Part shown: piece by piece, positions 1-7,555 of the stretch
Position numbering within the stretch: position 1 is the first letter of the stretch
Layout: every line of letters starts with the position of its first letter
Source of the DNA: JAYSFC01 sp041913505
Lineage (GTDB): Bacteria > Pseudomonadota > Gammaproteobacteria > Burkholderiales > Burkholderiaceae_C
Direction of reading: 5' to 3'
Assembly (NCBI GenBank): GCA_041913505.1
Contig: JAYSFC010000035.1
Location: forward strand, 1 to 30,459
DNA length: 30,459 nucleotides
Made by a program: the position numbers and the translations under genes
Notes under the pieces: model-generated
Database searches by the model: none
What the model saw: only the letters and a program-made list of their open reading frames with translations
What the model was told of the DNA's origin: nothing

Positions 1-670
<670 letters not shown>

Positions 671-671
671 A

Positions 672-786
672 AGGCTCACCTGCTCAGCACAAGGGGTTCA
701 GGTGAGCGTCGTTGGAGAAACCCTGTCCGGGCGCCCGAGCCTGACGGCCTTCCCCGGAGGACGGGGCCGCTGCAACGCTCCTCGGG
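672..786 (-). promoter_or_regulatory. SAH riboswitch and ribosome-site-masking hairpin in the metH leader
   Basis: Read on the minus strand, the leader contains CCGAGGAGCGTTGCAGC, a GC-rich hairpin, CAGGCTCGG and then AACGACGCTCACC, which matches the S-adenosylhomocysteine aptamer. P1 pairs 781-785 with 735-739. P2 pairs 765-769 with 745-749. The pseudoknot helix pairs 773-780 with 704-711 (eight pairs, one wobble). Just downstream, a perfect nine-base inverted repeat (699-707 with 674-682) would bury the ribosome site AGGTGAG. The two structures share 704-707, so they exclude each other. Ligand binding should therefore free the ribosome site and turn translation on, in line with the known role of SAH switches in removing SAH through methionine recycling. 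Confidence 0.92.
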
Positions 787-815
787 CGCGCAGCGATTCT
801 ACCGGCCCCGCAACC

Positions 816-1283
816 TCAGGCTGGCGCCATGGCCGATGCGGGCAGGCCGAAGAGGTGGTCGAACACCCAATTGAACACGAACGTGTAGCACAGGAAGAAC
901 ACGATCAGCCCCAGATCCATCACGAATGCGTGCCATAGGCCGATGCCGAACCACCACGCAAACAGCGGCACCAGCGTGAACACGAGCCCGCCCTCGAAGC
1001 CGATCGCATGCGCCACGCGCCGCGCCACGCTACGTCCGCGCACGGCCTGGCGCGACTCCCAGCGTTCGAAAGCCCAGTTGAACACAATGTTCCAGACGAT
1101 GGCGATGCCCGACGCGGCCACGGCCACCACGCCCGAATGGCCTGCGCCCTGCCCCGTGAGCATCGACAGCCCCGCCGTGGCAGCCCCGATGGCGATGAGC
1201 TCGTACAGGGTCACGTACACCACGCGGCGCTTGGCGCCTTGCAGGGAGAAGAGGGTCGCTGGCTTGCTGTGCATGGCCTGCAC
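816..1283 (-). CDS. PACE-family multidrug efflux transporter (AceI-like, two BTP domains)
   Basis: A small inner-membrane protein of 155 residues with four hydrophobic segments arranged as two bacterial transmembrane pair units. The family signatures are all present: RRVVYVTLYELIAI with the conserved membrane glutamate (residue 28), WNIVFNWAFERWE, RRVAHAIGFEGG and YTFVFNWVFDHLF. Proton-driven AceI-type pumps export chlorhexidine and other biocides. The real substrate may be short-chain diamines, as shown for some members, and it is unknown here. The start is GTG at 1283 or ATG at 1274. An AGGGG site lies about 12 bases before the GTG, so neither start is strong. The gene is divergent from the LysR gene at 1349, the usual pump and activator arrangement of this family, so that regulator is its likely controller. 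Confidence 0.88.
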   Translation of the reverse strand: MQAMHSKPATLFSLQGAKRRVVYVTLYELIAIGAATAGLSMLTGQGAGHSGVVAVAASGIAIVWNIVFNWAFERWESRQAVRGRSVARRVAHAIGFEGGLVFTLVPLFAWWFGIGLWHAFVMDLGLIVFFLCYTFVFNWVFDHLFGLPASAMAPA

Positions 1284-1299
1284 TTTATATTCACGCCCC

Positions 1300-1334
1300 T
1301 GACAATTAAAGTCAGCTTATTTCAGATTAACTGA
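1300..1334. promoter_or_regulatory. Candidate LysR operators in the PACE/LysR divergent intergenic region
   Basis: The 65-base gap between the divergent genes is AT-rich and holds two dyads. TGACAATTAAAGTCA (1300-1314) has four-base arms. TCAGATTAACTGA (1322-1334) has four-base arms and fits the T-N11-A pattern of LysR-type sites. A third partial symmetry, CTTAT to ATAAG, surrounds the second dyad (1316-1342). Binding by the adjacent regulator is inferred from position only. Confidence 0.45.
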
Positions 1335-1348
1335 CAGATAAGCCCCCC

Positions 1349-2251
1349 ATGGCCTTCAATTCCGACAGCGTGCAGGTCTTTCTCACGGTACTCGACCAGG
1401 GCTCGTTCTCGGCCGCGGCACGGGCACTGTCACGCGTGCCCTCGGCGGTGAGCATGACCATCGCCCACCTGGAGGCCGAACTGGCCGTGCAGCTGTTCGA
1501 CCGCAGCGGCCGTGAGCCACGCCCCACGGCCGCCGCGCGCGCGCTCGAGCCACAGGCACGGCTGCTTGCGCTGCAGCTGCAGCAGCTCAACGCCCAGGCG
1601 CTTGCGCTCACGCAGGGGCTGGAGGAGCGCCTCACGCTCGCCATAGCGCCCGAGCTGCTCGCCGCGCACTGGAGGGGCCCGCTGGCGCAGCTCGCGCAAG
1701 ACCATCCGCTGCTGCAGGTGGAGGTGCTGGCCGCGCCGCAGGCCGATGCGCTCGCGCTGCTGCACGCGGGCCGCGCGCAGCTCGCGCTCGTGTTCGAGCG
1801 GCCGAGCCTCGATGGGCGCGAGGGCTTTCAGGAGGTGGGCAGCGAGACGCTCGTGGCCGTGATCGCGCCGCGCCACCCCGTGCTCCGGGCCGCGCGGCTG
1901 CGCGAGGAGCACCTCACGCACACACGCCAGATCGTGGTGGCCGGCCGCGACCTCGCGCAGACCGACCCGCGCTTCGTGTTCGCGCGCCACCACTGGCGCA
2001 CCGACAGCCACTTGGCGGCGCTGGGCCTCATCGAGGCCGGCCTGGGCTGGGGCTGGCAGCCGCGCGCGCTCGTGCAGCCGCGCATCGAGGCGGGCACGCT
2101 CGTGGAAATGCCGTTCGAGAACCTCAGCAACGGCACGGCCCTGTGGGTGGACGTGGTGTGGTCCAAGGAACGGCCGCTGGGCCTGGGCGCGCGCCGGTTC
2201 GTGGCGCTGATGGCACAGAGCGCGCCGCGCGCGCAGGCGGCCCCGGTATAG
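1349..2251 (+). CDS. LysR-family transcriptional regulator
   Basis: 300 residues, normal for the family. The N-terminal winged helix-turn-helix covers about residues 3-62 (VQVFLTVLDQGSFSAAARAL, then SRVPSAVSMTIAHLE and LFDRSGREPRPT), followed by a periplasmic-binding-protein-like effector domain from about residue 90 to 290. The effector domain is Ala/Leu-rich and shows no ligand-specific motif that I can name. The gene is transcribed away from the PACE transporter, which matches the AceR/AceI style of local control. By analogy it would activate the pump in response to a biocide or polyamine. The ribosome site before the ATG at 1349 is weak (AGATAAG). The stop is followed within 30 bases by the next gene, with a small dyad in between. 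Confidence 0.9.
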   Translation: MAFNSDSVQVFLTVLDQGSFSAAARALSRVPSAVSMTIAHLEAELAVQLFDRSGREPRPTAAARALEPQARLLALQLQQLNAQALALTQGLEERLTLAIAPELLAAHWRGPLAQLAQDHPLLQVEVLAAPQADALALLHAGRAQLALVFERPSLDGREGFQEVGSETLVAVIAPRHPVLRAARLREEHLTHTRQIVVAGRDLAQTDPRFVFARHHWRTDSHLAALGLIEAGLGWGWQPRALVQPRIEAGTLVEMPFENLSNGTALWVDVVWSKERPLGLGARRFVALMAQSAPRAQAAPV

Positions 2252-2254
2252 TCC

Positions 2255-2273
2255 CTCCAACTTTGTTGGGGAG
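2255..2273 (+). promoter_or_regulatory. Small dyad overlapping the ribosome site of the lipoprotein gene
   Basis: CCAAC-TTT-GTTGG, extended by a wobble pair and one further pair, sits between the LysR stop and the lipoprotein start. Its 3' arm runs into GGGGAGAG, the ribosome site for the ATG at 2282. It could limit translation or act as a weak terminator without a T-tract. The role is inferred only. Confidence 0.3.
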
Positions 2274-2281
2274 AGTCCGTG

Positions 2282-3925
2282 ATGGTGGATTTGCATCGTG
2301 TGCGCCGCGCCGTGTCCGTGGTGGTGCTGGGCCTGCTGGCCGCGGCCTGCGGCGGTGGGGGTGGTGGCAGCACACCGGCCGAACCGCCCCTGGCGTCGGC
2401 GCTGTCCGTGGCCTGCAGCGGTGATTTCTGCGGCGCCAGCAGCAACACCCAATACAGTGGCCAGGGGGTGGGCATCTGGAGCTACACCAACACTACGGGC
2501 GGCGAGGCCACCATCCCGGTCGCGCTCCAGAACCTGGGCACGCGGCCCGTCACGCTGGTCTACACCAACCCGAACGCGCCCGCCGTGCGCATGCCGCCCT
2601 TCACGCTGGATGCCGCCGCGAGCGCCAGCCTGCGCAGCGAGGCCGGCGATGGCATCGACCGCACGAACCACATTCCCGATGGCATCCGCAGCTTCGACGC
2701 ACCAGCCCATCTGAAACCCGCCGCCCCGGGCACGCAGGCCAAGGCTGCGGCCGCGCTGGCGGCCCTGGGCAGCACGCGCAGCTGGTACATCAACCCGGGC
2801 AACGACAACACCATGGTCTCGCGCAGCGCGACGCTGCGGCGCCAGGCCAGGGCCGCCGACGGGCGCACGATCAACCTGTGGCTGGAGACCACGGAGTTTG
2901 GCGACAGCAAGGTCACCGATGCGATGCTCGACACGCTGATGGACCGCTTCGCGCGCCCCACCGACTCCGTGTACGGACTGGTGGTCGGTCTGGCGGACGA
3001 ACCCTGGGGCCCGCACAACTACAGCAACCTGATCGGCCCGGACCAGCCTATCGATATCGTGCTGGTGAACTTCGTCCCTGACGGCAAGCCCTACGGCCTG
3101 CTGGGCTACTTCTGGGCGCTCAACAACCTGGTGGCCCAAGCCGACGACGCACGGCTGAAGTACAGCAACGAATCGCTTTCGTTCTACATGGACACCGAGA
3201 CGCTGTACCTCGCCAGGAGCGGCATGAACGACCAGATCCGCACCCTGGCGCACGAGTTCGTGCACATGATCAATTTCTACCAGCGCAGCGTGCGCGGCGG
3301 CATCGCACCCAATGGCGGCTCGTATGCGTTCGACACTTTCCTGGAGGAGATGTCGGCGGTGATGGTGGAAGACATCCTGAGCGAGAAGATCACCCCCGGC
3401 AGCAACCCCATGCGCGACAACCACGTGCCCGCCTGGCTCGCGCGCTCGGGCTTCAACTGCAATCCCACGGACTGGAGCATTGGCGCCACCTGCTTCGGCT
3501 ACGACGTGGTCGGCGCCTACGGCGCCTACCTGCTGCGCCAGCACGGCGTGGGCTTTTACCAGCAACTGCTGCGCAACAAGTCGTCCACCGATTCCTGGAC
3601 GGTGCTGGGCAACGCCATCGCCGACGCGGGCGGCCCGACCCTGGCCACCTCGCTGCAACGCTGGGGCGCCAGCGGCATCGCGCTGCTGCCCGCCCAGGAC
3701 TCGCCGCCGGGCTACGGCTACCCGCGCCGCGATGACGGCGGCTTCACGCTCGTCGGCATCAACGGGCCCGACTACGCCAAGCTGCGCCAGCTACCGGCCA
3801 CGGTGCCGACCGCGCTGGCCGGGCACGGGCATTTCCCGTTCACCCGCCAGGCCGATGGCAAAGGCGTTTACCAGGAACAGCTAAGCGTGCCCCAGGGGAG
3901 CACGCTCACGGTGATCGTGCAGTAA
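2282..3925 (+). CDS. Secreted lipoprotein metallopeptidase, M30 (hyicolysin)-like
   Basis: 547 residues. A lipoprotein signal (basic N-terminus, hydrophobic stretch, lipobox LAAAC with Cys23) is followed by a run of six glycines, a common flexible linker after the lipid anchor. The zinc site is HEFVH at about residues 324-328, continuing MINFYQRS. A second motif, FLEEMSAVMVED, lies about 30 residues later and probably gives the third zinc ligand (Glu355 or Glu356). This HExxH plus downstream Glu layout and the HMINF context resemble peptidase family M30. The C-terminal 150 residues look like a further beta-rich domain. It is predicted to be anchored in the outer membrane or cell surface, with an unknown substrate. 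The start is ATG 2282 behind GGGGAGAG, and a GTG directly precedes it. Ten bases separate the stop from the PPK2 start. Confidence 0.82.
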   Translation: MVDLHRVRRAVSVVVLGLLAAACGGGGGGSTPAEPPLASALSVACSGDFCGASSNTQYSGQGVGIWSYTNTTGGEATIPVALQNLGTRPVTLVYTNPNAPAVRMPPFTLDAAASASLRSEAGDGIDRTNHIPDGIRSFDAPAHLKPAAPGTQAKAAAALAALGSTRSWYINPGNDNTMVSRSATLRRQARAADGRTINLWLETTEFGDSKVTDAMLDTLMDRFARPTDSVYGLVVGLADEPWGPHNYSNLIGPDQPIDIVLVNFVPDGKPYGLLGYFWALNNLVAQADDARLKYSNESLSFYMDTETLYLARSGMNDQIRTLAHEFVHMINFYQRSVRGGIAPNGGSYAFDTFLEEMSAVMVEDILSEKITPGSNPMRDNHVPAWLARSGFNCNPTDWSIGATCFGYDVVGAYGAYLLRQHGVGFYQQLLRNKSSTDSWTVLGNAIADAGGPTLATSLQRWGASGIALLPAQDSPPGYGYPRRDDGGFTLVGINGPDYAKLRQLPATVPTALAGHGHFPFTRQADGKGVYQEQLSVPQGSTLTVIVQ

Positions 3926-3934
3926 AGGAACCCC

Positions 3935-4813
3935 ATGGCCGCCTCCCGCTTCGCACCCGTCACCAGCCGCAATGCCGATCTGCTGGCGCGCTGGGCCGCC
4001 TGGCAGCCGCGCGCTCACGCGGGCAAGAGCGGCGGCAAGCCGCAGACCCTGGCCGACTTCGACCCCGACGCCAAGCCGTTCTCGAGTGGCGACAAGGTGC
4101 AGGACAAGGCGGTGGTCGAGGCGCTTGCGCTGGAGCTCGACACGCTGCAGAACCTGTTTTATGCCGACCGCCGCTACAAGCTGCTCGTGGTGCTGCAGGG
4201 CACCGACGCGGCGGGCAAGGACGGCACGATCCGCGGCGTGTTCGGGCGCATGAGCGCCCTGGGCGTGAAGGCCGTGGGCTGGAAGGCGCCCACCGATGCC
4301 GAGCGCGCGCGCGACTACCTCTGGCGCATCCACCAGCAGGTGCCGGGCGCGGGCGAGATCACGGTGTTCAACCGCAGCCACTACGAAGACGTGCTCGTGC
4401 CCGTGGTCAACGGCTGGATCACCGCCGAGCAGCAGCGCCAGCGTTTCGCGCAGATCAACGACTTCGAGCGCATGCTCTCGGAGACCGGCACCGTGATCGT
4501 GAAGTTCCTGCTGCACATCAGCGCCGACGAGCAGCGCGCCCGCCTGCAGGAGCGCCTGGACGACCCCGCCAAGCACTGGAAGTTCGACCAGGCCGACATC
4601 GTCGCGCGCGCACACTGGGCCGACTACCAGCGGGCCTACGGCGAGCTGCTCGCCGCCACGCACACCGAGTGGGCGCCCTGGACCGTCGTGCCCGCCAACT
4701 CCAAGACGCACCGCAACCTCATGATCGCCACGCTGCTGCGCGAGGTGCTGAACCACCTCGACCTGCAGTACCCGGCCGGCGACCCCGCGCTCGCCAAAAT
4801 CACGATCAAATAG
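3935..4813 (+). CDS. Polyphosphate kinase 2 family protein (polyphosphate:nucleotide phosphotransferase)
   Basis: 292 residues. Cytoplasmic enzyme that transfers phosphate between polyphosphate and nucleotides. The P-loop GTDAAGKDGT is at 89-98, the lid-side acidic and basic region follows, and the second motif FNRSHYEDVLVP starts near 145. The NRSHYEDVL form recalls class III PPK2 enzymes, which phosphorylate both AMP and ADP. Assignment to class I or III by eye is not certain, so no gene symbol is given. The length fits a single-domain PPK2. The ribosome site AAGGA lies just before the ATG at 3935. The gap to the peptidase gene upstream is only nine bases, so the two may share a transcript although their functions are not obviously linked. 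Confidence 0.92.
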   Translation: MAASRFAPVTSRNADLLARWAAWQPRAHAGKSGGKPQTLADFDPDAKPFSSGDKVQDKAVVEALALELDTLQNLFYADRRYKLLVVLQGTDAAGKDGTIRGVFGRMSALGVKAVGWKAPTDAERARDYLWRIHQQVPGAGEITVFNRSHYEDVLVPVVNGWITAEQQRQRFAQINDFERMLSETGTVIVKFLLHISADEQRARLQERLDDPAKHWKFDQADIVARAHWADYQRAYGELLAATHTEWAPWTVVPANSKTHRNLMIATLLREVLNHLDLQYPAGDPALAKITIK

Positions 4814-4815
4814 CC

Positions 4816-4860
4816 GATAGCGCTTTTCCACCGGTCCCAAATAGCTATCAATTTGGGAGC
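4816..4860. repeat. Degenerate Comamonadaceae-type short repeat with hairpin
   Basis: The segment contains ATAGCGCTTTTCC and AAATAGCTATCAATTTG, fragments of the short AGCGCT/AGCTAT repeat that I recall as common between genes in Acidovorax relatives. An inverted repeat CCCAAAT (4836-4842) and ATTTGGG (4851-4857) could end transcription after the PPK2 gene, but no T-tract follows. Other partial copies lie at 13895, 18868 and 28594. Confidence 0.5.
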
Positions 4861-4892
4861 ATCACGCACAACCTCAGGGGATCCGGCTGGTT

Positions 4893-4955
4893 ATGCATTA
4901 GATGCATGACATCGAAATACGTCTGCCTTGGACAGCGCGGGCGGGCAGGCATAAG
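4893..4955 (+). promoter_or_regulatory. Candidate operator and promoter of the glutamate dehydrogenase gene
   Basis: ATGCATTAGATGCAT (4893-4907) is a perfect dyad apart from its central three bases. It is followed by a weak sigma70-like pair, TTGGAC (4928-4933) and CATAAG (4950-4955), 16 bases apart. The start codon is 36 bases further on. Both assignments rest on pattern only. Confidence 0.32.
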
Positions 4956-4990
4956 CTTGCCGGTCTGATCTGATTCCACAAGGACATTCC

Positions 4991-6292
4991 ATGTCACATA
5001 CCCCCGGCACCACTGTGGTCCATACCCTGCCCTCCTACCTGCAGGCCGACAACCTCGGCCCCTGGGGCATCTACCTCCAGCAGGTAGATCGCGTCACGCC
5101 CTACCTGGGCTCGCTCGCGCGATGGGTCGAGACCCTCAAGCGTCCCAAAAGGTCGCTGATCGTGGACGTGCCCATCGAACTGGACAACGGCACCATCGCC
5201 CACTTCGAGGGCTACCGCGTGCAGCACAACACGAGCCGCGGCCCCGGCAAGGGCGGCGTGCGCTTCCACCAGGACGTGACACTGTCCGAAGTGATGGCCC
5301 TGTCGGCCTGGATGTCGATCAAGAACGCCGCCGTGAACGTGCCCTATGGCGGCGCCAAGGGCGGCATCCGGGTCGACCCGCGCACGCTCTCGCGCGGCGA
5401 GCTCGAGCGCCTCACGCGCCGCTACACGAGCGAGATCGGCATCATCATCGGCCCCTCCAAGGACATTCCGGCACCCGACGTCAACACCAACGGCCAGATC
5501 ATGGCCTGGATGATGGACACCTACTCCATGAACGTGGGCAGCACCGCCACCGGCGTCGTCACCGGCAAGCCGGTGGACCTGGGCGGCTCGCTCGGCCGCG
5601 TGGAAGCCACGGGCCGCGGCGTGTTCACGGTGGGCGTTGAGGCCGCCAAGCTCACGGGCCTGACCATCGAGGGCGCGCGCGTGGCCGTGCAGGGCTTCGG
5701 CAACGTGGGCGGCACGGCCGGCAAGCTGTTCGCCGAGGCCGGCGCCAAGATCGTGGCCGTGCAGGACCACACGGGCACCGTGCACAACGACCAGGGCCTG
5801 GACGTGCCCGCCCTGCTGAACCACGTGAAGGAGCATGGCGGCGTGGGCGGCTTCGCGGGCGGCACCACCATGGCGAACGATGAGTTCTGGGGCGTGGCCT
5901 GCGACATCCTGATCCCCGCCGCACTGGAAGGCCAGATCACCAAGGACAACGCCGGCAAGATCAAGGCCAAGCTCGTGATCGAAGGCGCCAACGGCCCCAC
6001 CACGCCCGAGGCTGACGACATCCTCCACGACAAGGGCGTGCTCGTGCTGCCCGACGTGATCGCCAACGCCGGTGGCGTGACGGTGAGCTACTTCGAGTGG
6101 GTGCAAGACTTCTCGAGCTTCTTCTGGACCGAGGACGAGATCAACGCCCGCCTCGTGCGCATCATGCAGGAGGCCTTTGCTGGCGTGTGGCAGGTGGCGC
6201 AGGAGCACAAGGTGAGCCTGCGAACGGCCACCTTCATCGTGGCCTGCAAGCGCATCCTGCACGCCCGCGAGATGCGCGGCCTGTACCCCTGA
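4991..6292 (+). CDS. Glutamate dehydrogenase (Glu/Leu/Phe/Val dehydrogenase family)
   Basis: 433 residues, the usual size of a hexameric glutamate dehydrogenase. It interconverts glutamate with 2-oxoglutarate plus ammonia, linking nitrogen and carbon metabolism. The substrate domain has GPGKGGVRFHQDV (Lys87) and the active-site PYGGAKGGIRVDP with the catalytic Lys123, followed by PAPDVNTNGQIMAW. The nucleotide-binding domain carries VAVQGFGNVGGTAG near residue 235. An aspartate two residues after the second strand (AVQD) hints at NAD preference, but this is not secure. IEGANGPTTPEAD and LPDVIANAGGVTVSYFEWVQ complete the family signature. The ribosome site AAGGAC precedes the ATG at 4991, and a terminator follows the stop. 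It appears to be a single-gene unit. Confidence 0.95.
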   Translation: MSHTPGTTVVHTLPSYLQADNLGPWGIYLQQVDRVTPYLGSLARWVETLKRPKRSLIVDVPIELDNGTIAHFEGYRVQHNTSRGPGKGGVRFHQDVTLSEVMALSAWMSIKNAAVNVPYGGAKGGIRVDPRTLSRGELERLTRRYTSEIGIIIGPSKDIPAPDVNTNGQIMAWMMDTYSMNVGSTATGVVTGKPVDLGGSLGRVEATGRGVFTVGVEAAKLTGLTIEGARVAVQGFGNVGGTAGKLFAEAGAKIVAVQDHTGTVHNDQGLDVPALLNHVKEHGGVGGFAGGTTMANDEFWGVACDILIPAALEGQITKDNAGKIKAKLVIEGANGPTTPEADDILHDKGVLVLPDVIANAGGVTVSYFEWVQDFSSFFWTEDEINARLVRIMQEAFAGVWQVAQEHKVSLRTATFIVACKRILHAREMRGLYP

Positions 6293-6327
6293 AGCGTGCG
6301 CCCGCGTACGCGCTGCACGCAGCCCAC

Positions 6328-6353
6328 AGCCGCCCCCGCCCGGGCGGCTTTTT
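6328..6353 (+). terminator. Rho-independent terminator after glutamate dehydrogenase
   Basis: AGCCGCCC (6328-6335) pairs perfectly with GGGCGGCT (6342-6349) around a six-base loop and runs into TTTTT. It lies 35 bases after the stop codon and marks the boundary between the housekeeping genes and the catabolic island. The following 200 bases up to the next gene hold no other feature I can recognise. Confidence 0.9.
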
Positions 6354-6554
6354 CATGCCCGCGTCCGCTCCGGCCTCCCGGAAAGCGGCCCTGCATGACG
6401 CGCCCGGCGCGCACGGCGGGCGGCCTCTTCCCTTTCAGTGCGCCTAAGTGCGGGTTCCCCAATTGCGAAGCGCATCTCCCGTGAAACCCTGAGTCCGTAC
6501 CGCGCCAAGCCCCTTATCGTGGCCACTCCATCGCGCTCACGAAAAGGAATTGCC

Positions 6555-7502
6555 ATGCCCCTGCGCCGCCTGCTGGCCAGCTGCCTGGCCGCACTGCCCC
6601 TGGCCTCCTGGGCCGCCTGGCCCGAGCGGCCCATCACCATCGTCGTGCCTGCCGCCGCGGGCGGCACCACCGACATCGCCGCGCGCGTGCTGGCCGAGAA
6701 GATGGGCAAGGACCTGGGCACGGCCATCGTCGTGGAGAACAAGGGCGGGGGTGGCGGCAGCATCGGCACCGCGCAGGTGGCGCGCGCCAAGCCCGACGGC
6801 TACACGCTGCTGATGGGCAACATCGGCCCGGTGGCGATCAACTTCAGCCTCTACAAGCAGCTCAGCTACAAGGAAAGCGACCTGCGCGGCATCACCAACG
6901 TGATCTCGGTGCCCAACATCCTGGTGGTGCACGCCGACTCGCCCGTGCGCAGCGTGCAGGAACTCGTGGGCCTGGCGAAGACGCGCCGGCTCAACGTGTC
7001 CACCTCGGGCGTGGGGCAGTCGCCGCACATGTCCTCGGAAATGTTCCGCCAGAAGGCCGGCATCGACATCACCCTGGTGCCGTTTCCCGGCGCGGCCCCG
7101 GCCGTAACGGCGCTGCTGGGGCAGCAGGTGGACTTCATGATCGACAACCTGCCCAGCTCCATGCCGCACATCAAGGCCGGCAAGTTCCGCGCGCTGGCCA
7201 TCACCAGCGCCGAGCGTTCGGCGCAACTGCCCGATGTGCCCACCATGGCCGAAGCCGGCGTGCCCATGCAGGTGACGGCATGGTTCGGCCTGCTGGCACC
7301 GGCCGGCACGGCCGATACCGTGGTCGAGCGGCTGCAGCAGTCCGCACGCAAGGCCATGCAAACGCCCGAGGTGCGCCAGCGCTTTGCCGAGCTGGGCGGC
7401 GTGCCCGGCGGCGAGACGCCAGCCGAGTACGACGCCTTCATCGCCCAGGAACGCAAGAGCTGGGCCCAGATCGTCAAGGCCGCGGGCCTGTCGCTTGAAT
7501 AA
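6555..7502 (+). CDS. Bug-family periplasmic receptor (tripartite tricarboxylate transporter type), receptor 1
   Basis: 315 residues with a short Sec signal (cleavage probable after ASWA, residue 20). The mature protein starts AWPERPITIVVPAAAGGTTD, the canonical Bug opening whose GG-x-TD loop contacts the ligand carboxylate. Later family marks are ARAKPDGYTLL, STSGVGQSPHM, LVPFPGAAPAVTALLGQQVD and LPDVPTMAEAGVP. Bug proteins bind small carboxylic acids in the periplasm and normally pass them to TctAB, which is absent here. The start is ATG 6555 behind AAGGA. An upstream extension of the reading frame lacks a ribosome site and would spoil the signal peptide. It is the first gene of the plus block ending at 10624. 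The gene precedes an acyl-CoA ligase, so its ligand may be the ligase's substrate. Confidence 0.93.
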   Translation: MPLRRLLASCLAALPLASWAAWPERPITIVVPAAAGGTTDIAARVLAEKMGKDLGTAIVVENKGGGGGSIGTAQVARAKPDGYTLLMGNIGPVAINFSLYKQLSYKESDLRGITNVISVPNILVVHADSPVRSVQELVGLAKTRRLNVSTSGVGQSPHMSSEMFRQKAGIDITLVPFPGAAPAVTALLGQQVDFMIDNLPSSMPHIKAGKFRALAITSAERSAQLPDVPTMAEAGVPMQVTAWFGLLAPAGTADTVVERLQQSARKAMQTPEVRQRFAELGGVPGGETPAEYDAFIAQERKSWAQIVKAAGLSLE

Positions 7503-7508
7503 CCCCGG

Positions 7509-7537
7509 CGGGGCAGGCGCACGCACGCCCCGTCTTT
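7509..7537 (+). terminator. Weak terminator or attenuator between receptor 1 and the ligase
   Basis: CGGGGC (7509-7514) pairs with GCCCCG (7527-7532) around a 12-base loop and is followed by TCTTT. The stem is short. It may only reduce read-through, giving more receptor than enzyme. Confidence 0.35.
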
Positions 7538-7555
7538 CACTGCTCTCCCGATTCC

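Noticed and set aside
1430..3658. A 742-codon open frame on the minus strand
   Set aside because: It lies opposite the LysR and peptidase genes, which both have domain motifs. The antisense product is Arg/Gln/His/Ala-rich shadow sequence.
4994..6262. A 422-codon open frame antisense to glutamate dehydrogenase
   Set aside because: The sense gene has all dehydrogenase motifs. The opposite frame is a His/Gly/Ala-rich shadow.
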